A stretch of 64,000 bases of DNA from Gordionus sp. m RMFG-2023 (lineage: Eukaryota; Nematomorpha; Gordioida; Chordodea; Parachordodidae). The notes below the pieces were generated by a model. The model had not been told where the DNA came from. It was given only the letters and a program-made list of their open reading frames with translations, and did no database searches. Shown piece by piece: positions 49,001-61,000 of this stretch; the stretch's first letter is position 1, and each line of letters opens with the position of its first letter. A program made the position numbers and the translations under genes. The stretch is from contig NC_088775.1 of the NCBI RefSeq assembly GCF_954871325.1, positions 81,817,561 through 81,881,560 on the forward strand, given 5' to 3'.

Positions 49001-52000
49001 TTCACTTAAATTTTATTTTAACTTGTTAGCAATGCTTATTTTAGCCCATTTACGTCAAAAAAATTCGAAAAACTTTAAAAATAACTATTATGACAATTGT
49101 CATTTATCTAGGGTACATCTACATTAAATTTTACCTGTTAAACAAACATATTTTTGCCCATTAGCGTCACAAAAAAATCTTATATGTTCAAAAATATACC
49201 TACCTATTTATTATGATAATTATCATTTTTCCAGGGAACATCTTCATTGAATTTATAATATAATATCTTTACAATATAAATTATATTATAACCCTTTTGT
49301 GTCCAAAAATCTTAAAAAATAACGCATATGACAATTGCGGCATTAAAAAAAAGTTTGACATAAATATTAATAAAAAAATAATTTAGAAAAACCACCTCTT
49401 TTAATATTCTTAAAATATAAATATATTTATTAAAAAAATATTTTGAAAAAGCCACCTCTAATAATAAACTTAAAATATAGATATATTTATAAAAATAATA
49501 TAAAAAAAACTATAGAAGATTTGACCTAAAAGATTATTTATTTATGATATAATTAAAAAAAGAATAAAATTTTATGATAAAACAAAAGAATAAAATTTCT
49601 TCAAAAAATCAGCAAAATATGTTTCAAAAATATTTTTTTCTTAAAATTTTTAGCTCAAAAATATTAATTTTTTTTTATTTAAAAAAAAATCAAATAAATA
49701 AATCCATTTTTATTATAATCAAATCAAAACATATTATTTGCATTAAATAAAATATAAATAAAATAAATTATTTTACTAAAAATAAATAAATAAAATTCTA
49801 CATTATTATTTAAAATTTCTCAATAACTTTAAAATAATTTTTGGCTCTAAATTTAAAATAAACTCAAGCTACCCTCTGAGCCCACTAAGTGAGCCGACTA
49901 AGTGAGCCGACTACGCGAGCCGACTAAGTGAGCCGACTAAGCGAGCCGACTAAGTGAGCCGACTAAGCGAGCCGACTAAGTGAGCCGACTCATGCGGCTC
50001 CTTGATCGGCTTGAGTCGGAGCCGTTTTTTACGACTACGACTCGAGTCGCAAGTCGTAAGAACTCGACTTTTTAACAACACTATATATAATTATATAATT
50101 ATATAATATATATTTTATACATAAAATTGATAAATTTTGAAAGGGAACCAACATTTAATTAATTTTAATGCAAAAAACTTGAATTATTTTAAAAGATAGA
50201 ACTATAAAATATGATGTTATATTATCAGCAATAAGACTTTAAAAATATTTCACGAGTCACATTTAGCCATAAGCTTATATCAACATAGACTGCTCAACAC
50301 CCAATTCTATAATGTTATAAAAATATCTTTCATTTGCAAAATTGCAACTTTTATTTTAATATGTCTACATTTATAATGATTTTAAAGTTTAATATTTCAT
50401 ATATTTATGAATTTTTTTTATTTATAAAATGAAAGATATAACATTTTTCAAAAAGATATATAAAAATAATTAATTTTTTTTTAAAAATTAATATTTTAAT
50501 AAATGAGTAACAAAATAATTTTCGTAAGATTGAGCATTTTTAAATAATTTGATTTGTATAATTTTTATATAACAAAAATAGCGGTTTAATTTACAACAGA
50601 ATATGAATAAAAAAATATATAAATTTACTTATGTAAACAATTTTAAAAGGATAAAATGAATGATTCGGGCTAAGAATTTTTAAACTTTAAATAATTGGAC
50701 CGAATTGTTGTGATAACAATTTTGTTTAAGATTATAAAAAGGGAATATATATTTTTTTATTTCCTTGTTGATTTCGAAATCTTTTTGAAAAAATTCAAAG
50801 CCGCTTGCCTAAAGGAGCCGGATGATGTAGCTACGATGGGGACAAAGTGGCCCATCAGGTATGAATATTTTTGGCATTTTAATGACTGCCCTAAGAAGAG
50901 GATATTGCAAGTAAAATCCTCAGACCAAGGGTTTGCCTGATATAAAAAGGACTTTTACTTCTATGCAGTATGTGGGTTCAAGAATGAGCAGGAAATTTGA
51001 CTTATTGAGTGTAGCAATTAATGTGTTTATTTTGTTGTGTTGATTAATTTTTTATATGAATTTACAATGAAGTGCCTGACGTCTAATCAAAACAGTCAGC
51101 AACCTGATTACTTTTATTACAAGTGTATTGGTTTAAAATGGTATGCCCAGGCGCAAACTGATTGCATAACGAAAAGATTCATCATCTATTAGTTGATTAT
51201 TTAAGATACTGGGGTAGGAATCAAGTCATTCATGACCGGAGATATTGAAATTAATCTTCCTGAGCAGGGATTTGTATTGGTGATCATCGTTCAAGCTGAG
51301 GTAAGCGAAAGAACGAAATACCGATCCTAGATCCCAGTCTTTTTGCTTTAATTATTTTGGTTGAAATGTATTTGGTAAAGCATTGATGTTCCAGCAATTT
51401 AAGACTTCGTCCATCAAACTATCATTTTCAATTGAAATGATTTGGGAAATTATGTATTTTACGGATTTTGTAGAAGACATAAGAAAAAAGGAAATAGTTA
51501 TCGCAGATCTCATAAGCCTCCCGATTTTCAAATAAAAGTTGTCTGAACCTAGGAGTTAGATTCCAATTTTATATTTAGCAACTCTTGCATCATTCTTAAA
51601 ATGTTTTGTTCATGTTCTTTTAAAAGAGTTTCAAACGCGAAAACATCTTACGTTTTCGAACAAGATTATTTGTGAAATTAAAAGGCATTTTTGAGGATAA
51701 AATAAGCTTGATGGATGGGTAATTTATTTAAAATTGGTAGTTTGAGAAATAATGATTGTAGATTATTATTTAAAAATTTGAAAACTCCTTCTGTGCATCC
51801 TAACAGGGCTCCTAATATTGGAATCTCGCAAGAGTGTTTGTCGAAAATTATCTAAATAAGGATTAGTAGGGGGGGATGGTGGATAAATTTCACATTTTTT
51901 GATATTTATGGATAAATTGAATTAATTAAAATATTTATTAATTATATAAAAACATTGCTGAATTGATAAAATGGTTCCCGAAATCGTCCAAAATACAGGT

Positions 52001-55000
52001 ACCAAACGTGCAGATTAAGTTTGCATGAAAGAATGATATCACTAATAATATGTTTACGAGTGTAATAAAAAGGCAAGGGTTCTAATGGATCTCCCTGTTA
52101 ACCTAATTTAATATTGAAATCGTTAGCAACTACGTTAGAAAGGGATACCGTAGCTGAGAGGGATATAATTGTGATAAACGGGGAAAGTTTTTAAGAAGGT
52201 ATTGATCACATTATTTTTATTTATTGAATTAAAAGTATTGGATATGTCAAGTTTTACAATAAATTCCTCTGGTTAAGGTTGGACAAAACTAATTGAATGC
52301 AGTGAATTGCAGCTTCGCAGCCTCCTTTCACTCCGAGCCCAACTTGGTACGGGGTTAAACTTGAAGCTATGGTTGATTTGAGGCGATTACAAATAATTTT
52401 TGAAGTAGCTCGGCGGTAGAAAATTCCAATAGCTATTAGACATACTTGGTTTTCAGATTTTTTAAGTCCAATTAATCGAGCACCAAAGATTACTGGGGAG
52501 AGATTATGTGGCAATTTTCCTGATAATTAAAATAAAAAAATTTGTTAATGAATTGAGTAAGAAATCAGAAAGGTCTAAATCTAAAAGGTTGGTAACAAAT
52601 GATGGATGGAAGTAATCACGGCCTGAAATTCAATCTCTTGGAAAAGATTTGACAGCTGTTAAGACTTGTACTTAAGATATATTTAAACTTTTATTTATTA
52701 TGAGCAGTTGTGTGGGGGGGGGGGGGGGGGTATTTGGGGTCTAGGTATTTTTCTAAAACTTGGTTTCTCGTGATTACGTTGTCATTTGTCAAAGAATTTT
52801 CATTTGCAAGATCCTCGAAAGCTCCTTTGAGATTGAAATTATTGATCTTTTTATATATTAGTTTGGAGGGATTACTTGTTAATTTATTTGTAGGATCGAT
52901 GATGTGTGGTATTATCAAAATTAATGTCAAAATTTTCAATTCTTTCCTTAATGGTCTGGTAAAGTTGGGTTGAATTACCCATTGAGAGTTTTAATAATAC
53001 TAAAATTAGAAAAACAACTTTTCCCAATTTCGATCTTCAGGATTAGTGTTGTTAATAAGCCCGATTCGGGTCGATTTTTCAAAACGGCCCGATTAAGATT
53101 TTAACCAAAATAATATTATGCAAGCATCGAGATTTAGCAAATAGATATCTAAGCATTTCTGCCAGCTATAAATGAATTATATGGTGTTATTTTTAATATT
53201 TGCATTTTGTAATTTATAAATTTTTCTATTCTTCTAAAAAAATAAAAATCTTTACATGGATTTTAAATGTATGTCATTTTATATTATAATATCATATTAT
53301 GTTGTAAATTAAATTGCCATTTTTGTTATATTTACATAAATGCCATATCTTGCGGAAATTTTATTGTTACTTTGTTTTTTTATTATATATTAAAAATTGT
53401 TTTTATATAATTAAAAATATGAATTTTTAAATTATATCTTTTGGGAAAATGTTATATCTTGCAATTTATATTCGATTAAATTCATAAATATATGAAATAT
53501 TTAACGTTAAAATTATTATAAACATAGACTTATTAAAATAAAGGTTTCTATTTTGTAAATGGCTATTATTAGACGTTTTTTTAAGTATTCTGCTAATGTT
53601 GTTCAGGCTGTCAAAATTGCAATATTTTGTTCAGTGCAAATTAATAAAATTACCATTTTGCGTGAGCAACCATTTAAAAAACCTCAAACAGGTCAATAAT
53701 TTTTTTACTTTTCATTTTGTAATATTATATAAAATGTAAAAAAATAACTTATTTATATCAAAATGATATTTTTATAAAAATATATAAAATGGCATACGAT
53801 AATATAATTTTCAAAAACAAATCCTATTTTGAAACGTAGTTGAAATTGAATCGTCGATATTATGCAACTTCAATTTAAACAAGGGATGCGTTACGTTTTT
53901 GATTATTAACACATTACGACAAAACGCAGCGCTCAATTTGTGCGCACTATATTACCCCCCCCCCCTCCAAAAAAAAAACAATTTAAAAATCAAGAAATTC
54001 AATTACTCTTTCTATTGGTTCCCTCGTTCTTAAATTTGCTATGAACCAATAAAAAGGCAGGATTTTATATAATAACCTATTAGCTAATTGTTTAAATTTT
54101 AAAATGATAAAACAATTATCATTTAAAAAATTTTTAAAAAAAAAATCCCCCTTTTGTTTTTGTAAATATTTGAAAAATAAATCCGTAATTAGCATTTTTT
54201 TTAGGCTAGGAACTATTTTTCCTATTAACCCTGCATTCACAGTTAGCAAGCACGAATTTGCTGCGAATTGTATAAAATTGAATATAGAATTATAATATTT
54301 ATATCATATTTTATATACATAGCCGCGAATTCGCTCTAGCTAAGAATGCATGGTAATCCGGTCATAAGGCTGGGAAAAAAAAGGTTTGGGAGAGAAGCGT
54401 TCAAGAAAAATTTTTTAATGAAAATCTGCCACAATCGAATAATTTTTCCTGGCAACCCTGTTCGTGAAAGAAGATTGGCTATTTGAAAAGAAAATGTTGA
54501 TTTTTTTTATGACATTGGCAAAGATAGATGGTAATTGGTAAATATAAAATAACATGAATCAGATCAGTTTTATAATAATATCGAATCGGATCGGAAAAAA
54601 TTTATGGATCGCGCACATCACTAGATATAATTCTGATATATATTTTTCGTTTTTTATGCCTAAAATTATGCACATGATTTTCATCCAAAAATTATATTTA
54701 TATTTTGTGAAAAAATTATTTTTTATTTTTAATACAAGTTTTTTTAACCCTTCTTGATTCATTAATTAAATTATAAGAAATATTTTCATAATTTAAATAA
54801 TATATCGTATATAGAAACTGTAATGTTCACTACCAATATATAAAGAGACCTTCAGAGGTGCCATTAGCACGGCCTGGCCCGGATTTTTTTAAAAACAATT
54901 TCTGGCCAGGCCCAGCCCTGGTTTTATATTTTTAGGCCTGACCTGGATTTTTTTGATTTTTTTTTAAATATGTTATATTTATTTTTAATTTTTATAGCTA

Positions 55001-58000
55001 ATAATGGCGATTTAAAATATACGGTCTAGCCCGGGTTTTTTTAAAAAGTAATTTTTAGACCCAGCCCTAGTATATTTAAAAAAATTAAAATACACTGGGC
55101 CGGACTGGTAGGTCTCAGATATATATAAGATATAGTCAGAGTTGGGCAGTATACTAAATACTTTTATCTTATATTTTTTTGCATGCTTATATCAATTTCT
55201 TAAATACTTTCTTCTAAATGAGTATCTGTATCTTTAACTATTTAGTATGCAAAAGATACAGATACTTGAAATTTTACATTATTTTTTGTATATTTAGAAG
55301 GTTTATTTAATTTAAAAGGTTAAATGTTGAATTTAGATCTGAAGTTAAACTATTTAACATTTTTTTTTAAATTTCATATGTTATGGTAATTGATAATCAG
55401 ATTATTTTCCGGAAATGACGTCATAATTGGGCGTTTTAATTTGAATTATATTTTATCGGTAAATTTTATCTAATGATATATCCACAGATCTTTTATAAAC
55501 ATTTTTTTTTAAAAAAAAAAGGTTCTTTGGATATCACTCTTCTCCCTAACCCTTCCCATCTCGAAGCTATTAACCCTGTCGCATGTGGTTTTGTTAAAGC
55601 TCATCAAATCCATCATTCGATTCGGGAAAAATATAGTGACGTCGATGTTTACAAGGGTATTCATAATTATTTGGCGCGAACCAATTCTCTGTTATTGCAA
55701 ATACACGGGGATGCGGCTTTCGCGGGGCAAGGCGTGATTTACGAGACATTTAATTTAGCTAACCTCGAACATTACGATATAGGAGGGTCCGTGCATCTCG
55801 TAGTGAACAATCAGTTGGGATTTACCGCCGAACATTTTCAAACACGATCGAGCCCTTACCCTACCGATATAGCTAAGATTAACGGGTTTTATAAATTGAA
55901 AAAAAAGATATATCCACAAGACACTAATGTTAGGTATAGGTTTTATACTGAGTTTCGATATCTGTGCATCTCTGCTTTATATTCCTTAGAAAAAGATTGA
56001 AAAAAAATATTGTGTAGACTTATACCTTTACTGGGATATTTAATAGAAGTTATGGAGGAAGATGTATCTCTTCATCTTATAATTTATAACAAAAACAATT
56101 ATTTTTTTTGCATAAATTCACTACCAAACCGATACTGATCATTTAAAAAAAATTGATCCTTGAATAATTACAGATATCCAATAATACATGTAAATGGCGA
56201 CTATCCCGAATTAGCGGCTATCGCGGCTCAAGTAGCACTGGCTTACAGGCAAAAATATCAAAAAGACGTTCTAGTTAATTTAGTTTGTTACCGCAAGTTT
56301 GTTTTCCATCTATTTTTCCTTCGGGTTATCCTTCTTCCCATCTTTTTAAATATATTTATATAGTCACTTTATTCATTTTTTATAATATATTTTTATAGTA
56401 TATTCTAATTTTTCAGTCGTCATCTTTTAAAAATATTTGTGACTTATATTTTATCATAATCGGAAAATAATAAATGAAGTTTATCATCAAAGAAGGAAAA
56501 GAAATAAACGCGAACCTTAATAATTTAGTTAGTATGCCTTATCCCCAAGCCTTTTTAAAATTAATAACAGTAAAATTTTGATAAAAATAAAAGATCTTGA
56601 TAGAGAGAAAGATAAATTCTCAATTGGTGTTTTTAATCTCCCCCTCCCCCTAGAAAATGATAAATAATGTAAAATATTAATTATAAGATACGGGCATAAC
56701 GAAATAGATGATCCAACTTTTACCAATCCTCACATCTACCGTATGATACAGGCCAAAAAATCGGTTCCAGACATGTACACACAAAATCTGGTTAATATTC
56801 TATCCAATAACCACAGCGAAACTTATAAGGAATACTGTAAAAAAAATGTTAAAATATATTATATTATTATTTAAATTTTCCTTGTGGACAATTATAAACT
56901 ATTTATTTTTAAAGAAATTGCCGTTTATCAGCAATAATATTAAAGGAAATTATTGGCAAAAAATATTCATACTATATTTTTGAATGAAATTCACTTCTTA
57001 ACAATCTAATTTAATTTTAAATTAGTCTCCGTTTATAAATCTTATCTTAATTTACAAATCTTCCCCGAATGCATACTTTTATACTATGTATCCTCATAAT
57101 GAAGACATTTTAGAATCCCCCCCCCTATTGAAGGGTAGTTATTAAATTATAATGGTACATATGTTTTAACCAATAAGGAGGGAATTTTTTCTTTATTCTA
57201 GAGGTAAATAAACCTTTTATAAAATTTTAAACTTTACAAGTATTTAGATTATACTTCTCAATTTTATCGGGGGCAACGAATCCTTATTATTTCTCTGCAA
57301 ACCCATTATACTGATTTAAAAAAGGTAATCATGGAAAGACTATTTATTGTTTACTTTCCTTGGGGAGTTTTATTAAGATTTTATACATTTAACCATTATT
57401 TTAAGGCTGTGAACCGTAACTGAAGCAATTTTTTCTTTTTATGATCTTTTAACCCTACACTATGACTTATATGGCGGCTCTAGTTTCGGTTTTTTTATAA
57501 TGACTTTTATATAACATTATGCTATTAAAAGCTACTCTAGAGTATTGGGACAAATATAAGGAGGATTCTCAAAAAAAACTTAACGATGCTTTAACAGCAG
57601 CCCGCGATTATGTTAATTCGTCTACCAAGGAAAATTTTGATCAAGGTAGGTTTGGTTGATAAAAAAATTTTATGATTATAATTTTCGATTAATATAAGTT
57701 TTTTATCCATCATTTATATATTTTTTTTGTTGCCATTTAAATTTTATTAATCAATTTTAAAAATAGGAAAGTTTTATGATTACAACCTTTTATCTCTCCC
57801 ATCGAATGGCGGGCTTACTGATCGACAAATGGTAATCGATTCGATTCAATAAATTATATCACGTTTTTTTATTATGATTAATTGGCATTTTAATGGCACA
57901 GCTTTAAATACTGACACAAATTATAATGAATAATTCAAAGATTCTCGACCCAATTTATTTTTTATAATTTTCAAATTATTGAAAGTGATAATATTATACA

Positions 58001-61000
58001 ATGGCATAGGAAAGGGTAGACTTGGGTTGAACCCCCTTCCCCCATGGAAGATATAATTATGTATAATTTTGTGCTTTCAAAATATTTTTATATTGAATTT
58101 CGTATGATTGTAATAATAAATTGAAAAAAAAACTAAATTCATTAGACAGAATTTATTAAACTTTTTATTATTTCACCAAATTATGTTTGCCTTGTTCATA
58201 AATTTTTTTTATTAGATTATAACTTGGTTTTTTTGATCCCTGATTAAGAAATTAATAATTAATAGTCAGATACTAAAAATGATCGCAAACCATCCAGTTA
58301 TTTAGTTCTTCTATATTTTCCATTCTGGCACGAAGCCAATTTTAGTCATTTTCTGAATTTCTATTTTTTTTTAAATGCTGTGTCTTCCAAACGGGTCAAA
58401 ATAATACATAAGTACGCTTTAAACATTCATAAAATTTCCAGAATAAATTCTTTCAATACCTTTTTAATCGTAAAGTTGGCTAAAATTTTGGTACTAGTAA
58501 TTTTTTCCTACTGGCTAGTACTATTCTGGAGCACTCATAGGCGCTAATATAACACTAATTGATTTGAAATTAATTTCTCCAATTTTGCTAATTTCACTGA
58601 TATAGCGATAAAAAAATATACATATTTTTAAAAAAAATAACCAAAAGAAAATAAAAATAATTTAAACATAAATGACTAGTCAGAATTTCCAGAGGCTGGA
58701 TCCCACTAAGGGCAGAACAAATAGGGGTTTAGGGCCAAGCCCTACCCATAATCGTAACGCCCCTTAGATGTTGATATAACATCAAACATGGGATAGCTTT
58801 ATTCTTTTTTATATTATTACAAGACGAGATTATTTAAATAATACCAATTTTTTTAAAATTACCTATTATTAATTTTTTTTAAATCACTTATTATGCTCGC
58901 TTTTATATTTAAACTTAAAATCAGACACCATCGATATCAAAAACAGATGTTTCTCAATACTTTCCGTTTCATAATTCCGTATGGTATACCGGTTTACCCA
59001 TTAGCGCGTTAGCATATATCGCCAATAAATCGGTCGATATACGCGCTCATAATGACACATACTATAAACATTTTAAGCTGCATCCTCACCTCGAAAAAGT
59101 GCATGTTTTGCCGCGGATAAACTTATTTAGCAAAAGCGTCGATGAGATAGTTGTCGATTGGGGTACCTCGGAAACGATAGCACTCGGCTCGTTATTGCTG
59201 CAAGGAATTCATGTTTATAAATAATTTTATACATATATATTTTTGTTATAAATATGTAATATTATTGAGATTATATTAAATGGTGGTACATTAGAAGAAA
59301 GGTGTATTAGAAGAGAGGTAAATTAGAAAAAAGATAAATTTAGATTAGCTACTATTATAATTATTTAGTGTTAGTAAATATAATAAGATTTTTTTAACCT
59401 TATTTTGATTTCTTGATTTTAAAATAAAAATAGATTAGGTTTTCGGGACAAGACTCGGGTAGGGGAACATTTAGTCATAGGCATTTCGAATTCACGGACT
59501 ACAACACGTTGAACTATCCTATTATAAATGAAGAAGGTTATTAAAAAATATGCACATCAATTTTTTTTTAATTATTGGTAAATTTAAACTTAAATAGAGC
59601 TATGATGCATATATATACTATTAGGTTGACGATTAATTTATTAAATGCATTTAGAAATGTCCAATGTGGTTTGTATATCGATTAAAGGACTTTAATGTGC
59701 ATTCATATAATGATAAAGACAATTAGTCGAAGTGCAAACCAAAAAATGTCGCTACAGACTCCTATATATAGAAACTTTAAATTAATGTATCGCCAATTTA
59801 ATAGGATAGATACATCATTGGTTTGAAGATCTTTAAATGGAGTGGAGGTATTCATTTATTCTACCTGTTTATTTTTTTTCAATGTATGCTAATAATATTT
59901 TATTGTTAGTTTCAACGAATGATCCACTCAAGCTTTATCAATGTCCCGCAAAAATAATTCCCTTGAATCATATGGTACCTAGACAGAAGGCTTTTCTGCA
60001 GATAATTAATAGCCCTCTTCACGAGTTAGGAGCCCTCTCATTCGAACTGGGATACTCTTGGTACAACCCTCATAATTTAGCTCATAAAGGTTTATATCCA
60101 CTTATCTATTTAGTTTCTATAAATCTATAAAACTTGTATTGTTAATCGAATTAATCCTTGAAAATTTTAATATCTTATAAAAATAGCGATGCCTGTTCTA
60201 TTAATTTTTAACCAATTTAAAAAAATAATATACAACTTCCATTTCGGATATAAAATAACAATTTTATAGAAAGTTCCCGCACGCTTCCTAACCCACCTTC
60301 CACCACCATGGTTATTTGGGAAGCTCAATTCGGTGATTTCTTTAACGGAGCCCAGACGTTGATCGATACATTCATTAGCTCATGTTACGAGAAATGGGGT
60401 TTAAGCACTGGTTTAGTACTTTTGTTGCCTCACGGCATGGATGGAACCGGCCCGGAACATTCATCCTGCAGGGTTGAACGATTCTTACAGCTTTCTAACG
60501 ACCCTCAATCTATGAAAAATTTGGGATATAAACAAATTATACAGGATAAGAAAGAAAGAGAGGTTGGTAAAATGAAATAAAAAAATATTTGTATATATTC
60601 AGAAAAATTGAATAATGGAAGAATGTGTTTTTCAATTTTTAAATTTAATAACTAACTTTGAAGAGTTTAGGAATGTTTCAATTTTTTTATATTTATATCG
60701 TTCAATTTATAAGATTGAATTTTTCTTACCGATAAAATGCTAAATTGATGCTTCTAGTCCAGTTATGATTTTAATTATATGTTTTATATGGCTGGTTAGT
60801 AGTTAGTTTCTTATCACTATAAGGTTATGGTAATTTGTAGTCTAATTTATGAAAAATATTATATTATTCATAACTATTTTTTATATTTAAAAAAAAGCCA
60901 GAAAAATACATCAACTTTACTGTCGTAAATCCTACAACTACCGCGCAATACTTTCATTTGCTAAGGGCTCATGCTTGTTCTTTAAATGATGGTAAACTAA

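Larger units (their letters stand above)
44533..50083. mobile_element. Giant palindromic (foldback-like) element with hAT-type ends
   Basis: 5551 bp. It begins TAGTGTTGTTAAACGGCT and ends TTTTTAACAACACTA, and is flanked by a perfect 8-bp duplication TATATAAT (44525-44532, 50084-50091), the hAT length. From each end inward the two arms mirror each other: a terminal block; a tandem array of a 13-bp motif (44635-44812 and 49882-49995); an AT-rich block (to about 45540 and from about 49140); then a long array of units of about 119 bp. The arms meet near 46860-46990. About 11 satellite units are on the left and 18 on the right. No transposase is encoded. It lies within DHTKD1 intron 1. Foldback elements are known from other animals; this satellite-armed form is not one I recognise. 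Confidence 0.92.
43910..55521 (+). other. DHTKD1 intron 1 (11.6 kb), a repeat trap
   Basis: The donor GTGAAC directly follows the codons for SCISKK and the acceptor is the AAAAAG at 55521; the split codon rebuilds [13 protein letters not shown]. The intron contains a 310-bp tandem duplication, the 5.55-kb palindromic element, a decayed LINE on the minus strand, and several MITEs or MITE pieces (53044, 54229, 54855). No other gene is seen inside it. Confidence 0.8.

Noticed and set aside
54554-54762. Overlapping 67-codon frames on opposite strands
   Set aside because: AT-rich low-complexity reading with no family features. The mutual overlap is coincidental and lies inside the DHTKD1 intron.
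55473-55521. ATG at 55473 as an independent gene start
   Set aside because: The codons before 55522 are intronic. The acceptor at 55521 joins in phase to exon 1 at 43909 and the family alignment continues across the junction.
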